The notes below the pieces were generated by a model. The model worked only from the letters and a program-made list of their open reading frames with translations. It was not told the origin of the DNA and ran no database searches. A DNA stretch of 5,431 nt from Bacillota bacterium (GTDB lineage: Bacteria > Bacillota > Sulfobacillia > Symbiobacteriales > ZC4RG38), in assembly GCA_003242505.1 (NCBI GenBank), contig QGUP01000160.1:1-5431 (forward strand). Direction: 5' to 3'. How positions within the stretch are numbered: the stretch's first letter is position 1; the number at the start of each line of letters is the position of its first letter. Below are positions 5,096 to 5,431 of the stretch, piece after piece. A program made the position numbers and the translations under genes.

Positions 5096-5431
5096 CAGAG
5101 TCCGAGGAGGCCGATGGCCGCCAGCGCGGCCGCTCCGCCGCAGCCGGCTCGGCGTCCCGGGGTTTCGGGCGCCGCCGGCACTGCTTCCCCGCGCCGCCGC
5201 CGCTCCAGCCTCCGGGCCTGCTTGTAGGCCGCCACCGCCTTGTCGTACTGGCCGAGTTTCTTGTAGGCCGCGTGGAGGTTGTCGTGGTAGGTGGGGTTGT
5301 CCGGATCCAGGGCCACCGCCTTCCGGTAGCACTCCAGGGCGGTCTGGTAGTCGCCCCGGGTGTAGGCCACGTTCCCCAGGTTGGAGTGGGCGGCCGCCAG
5401 GTTCGGGTCGAGCCGGAGGGCCTCCCGGAGC
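5077..5431 (-). CDS. Partial TPR-repeat protein with C-terminal membrane anchor (5' end outside window)
   Basis: The reading frame is open to the window edge; the first whole codon begins at 5430, leaving 117 visible residues. The GTG at 5370 is an internal valine, not a start, because TPR sequence continues upstream of it (LREALRLDPNLAAAHSNLGN). Two tetratricopeptide repeats are clear: about residues 10-43, with NLGNVAYTRGDYQTALECY and ALDP, and about 44-76, with NLHAAYKKLGQYDKAVAAYK. The upstream fragment LREALRLDP is the end of a third. A basic stretch (RRLERRRR) and a Pro/Ala/Gly linker lead to a hydrophobic segment AAALAAIGLLGLWLALRG at the extreme C-terminus, as in a tail-anchored protein. 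TPRs bind proteins; the partner is unknown. No sequence link to the transporter is seen, and a hairpin at the stop codon suggests a separate transcript. Confidence 0.85.
   Translation of the reverse strand, partial: LREALRLDPNLAAAHSNLGNVAYTRGDYQTALECYRKAVALDPDNPTYHDNLHAAYKKLGQYDKAVAAYKQARRLERRRRGEAVPAAPETPGRRAGCGGAAALAAIGLLGLWLALRG

Noticed and set aside
5077..5370. Start of the TPR gene at GTG 5370
   Set aside because: The frame stays open to the window edge, and the upstream codons encode the beginning of a proper TPR helix, so this GTG is an internal valine.

Overview
The window is GC-rich, with strong GC preference at third codon positions. It carries one complete branched-chain amino-acid type ABC transporter operon on the minus strand. 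Transcription order is livK (lipid-anchored binding protein), livH and livM (permeases), livG and livF (ATPases). The gene set and order livK-H-M-G-F are standard for the HAAT (hydrophobic amino acid transporter) family. The host is probably a GC-rich bacterium with a Gram-positive style of gene expression, perhaps a thermophilic Bacillota. This rests on perfect AGGAGG ribosome sites, several GTG starts and a lipoprotein receptor, and it is a low-confidence inference.

Layout, in minus-strand transcription order. 5431-5077: the 3' end of a TPR protein with a C-terminal membrane anchor, cut by the window edge, with a hairpin spanning its stop codon. 5076-4835: a 242-bp, less GC-rich intergenic region. 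It holds a 12-bp palindrome over a weak -10 site, a 21-codon ORF with a good ribosome site, and a branched ~90-nt RNA structure that ends exactly at a U-rich tract, then the livK ribosome site. 4834-3683: livK. 3682-3603: an 80-bp gap with a perfect 14-bp hairpin. 3602-183: livH, livM, livG and livF, tightly packed. The livM ribosome site lies on the livH stop, livM and livG overlap by 14 bp, and livG and livF meet at TGATG. 182-1: GC-rich imperfect repeats and hairpins, then an AT-rich islet with a 9-bp inverted repeat over a perfect TATAAT.

The proteins should work as one machine. LivK captures the ligand outside the membrane. LivH and LivM form the channel. LivG and LivF hydrolyse ATP, with one consensus and one degenerate ATP site. 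The two hairpin regions flanking livK suggest control of the operon at the leader and a higher livK dose relative to the membrane and ATPase genes.

The coding content is ordinary. No new protein system was seen. The part most worth attention is the unassigned structured leader or small RNA at 4877-4979, followed by the AT-rich operator-like islet at 32-61.
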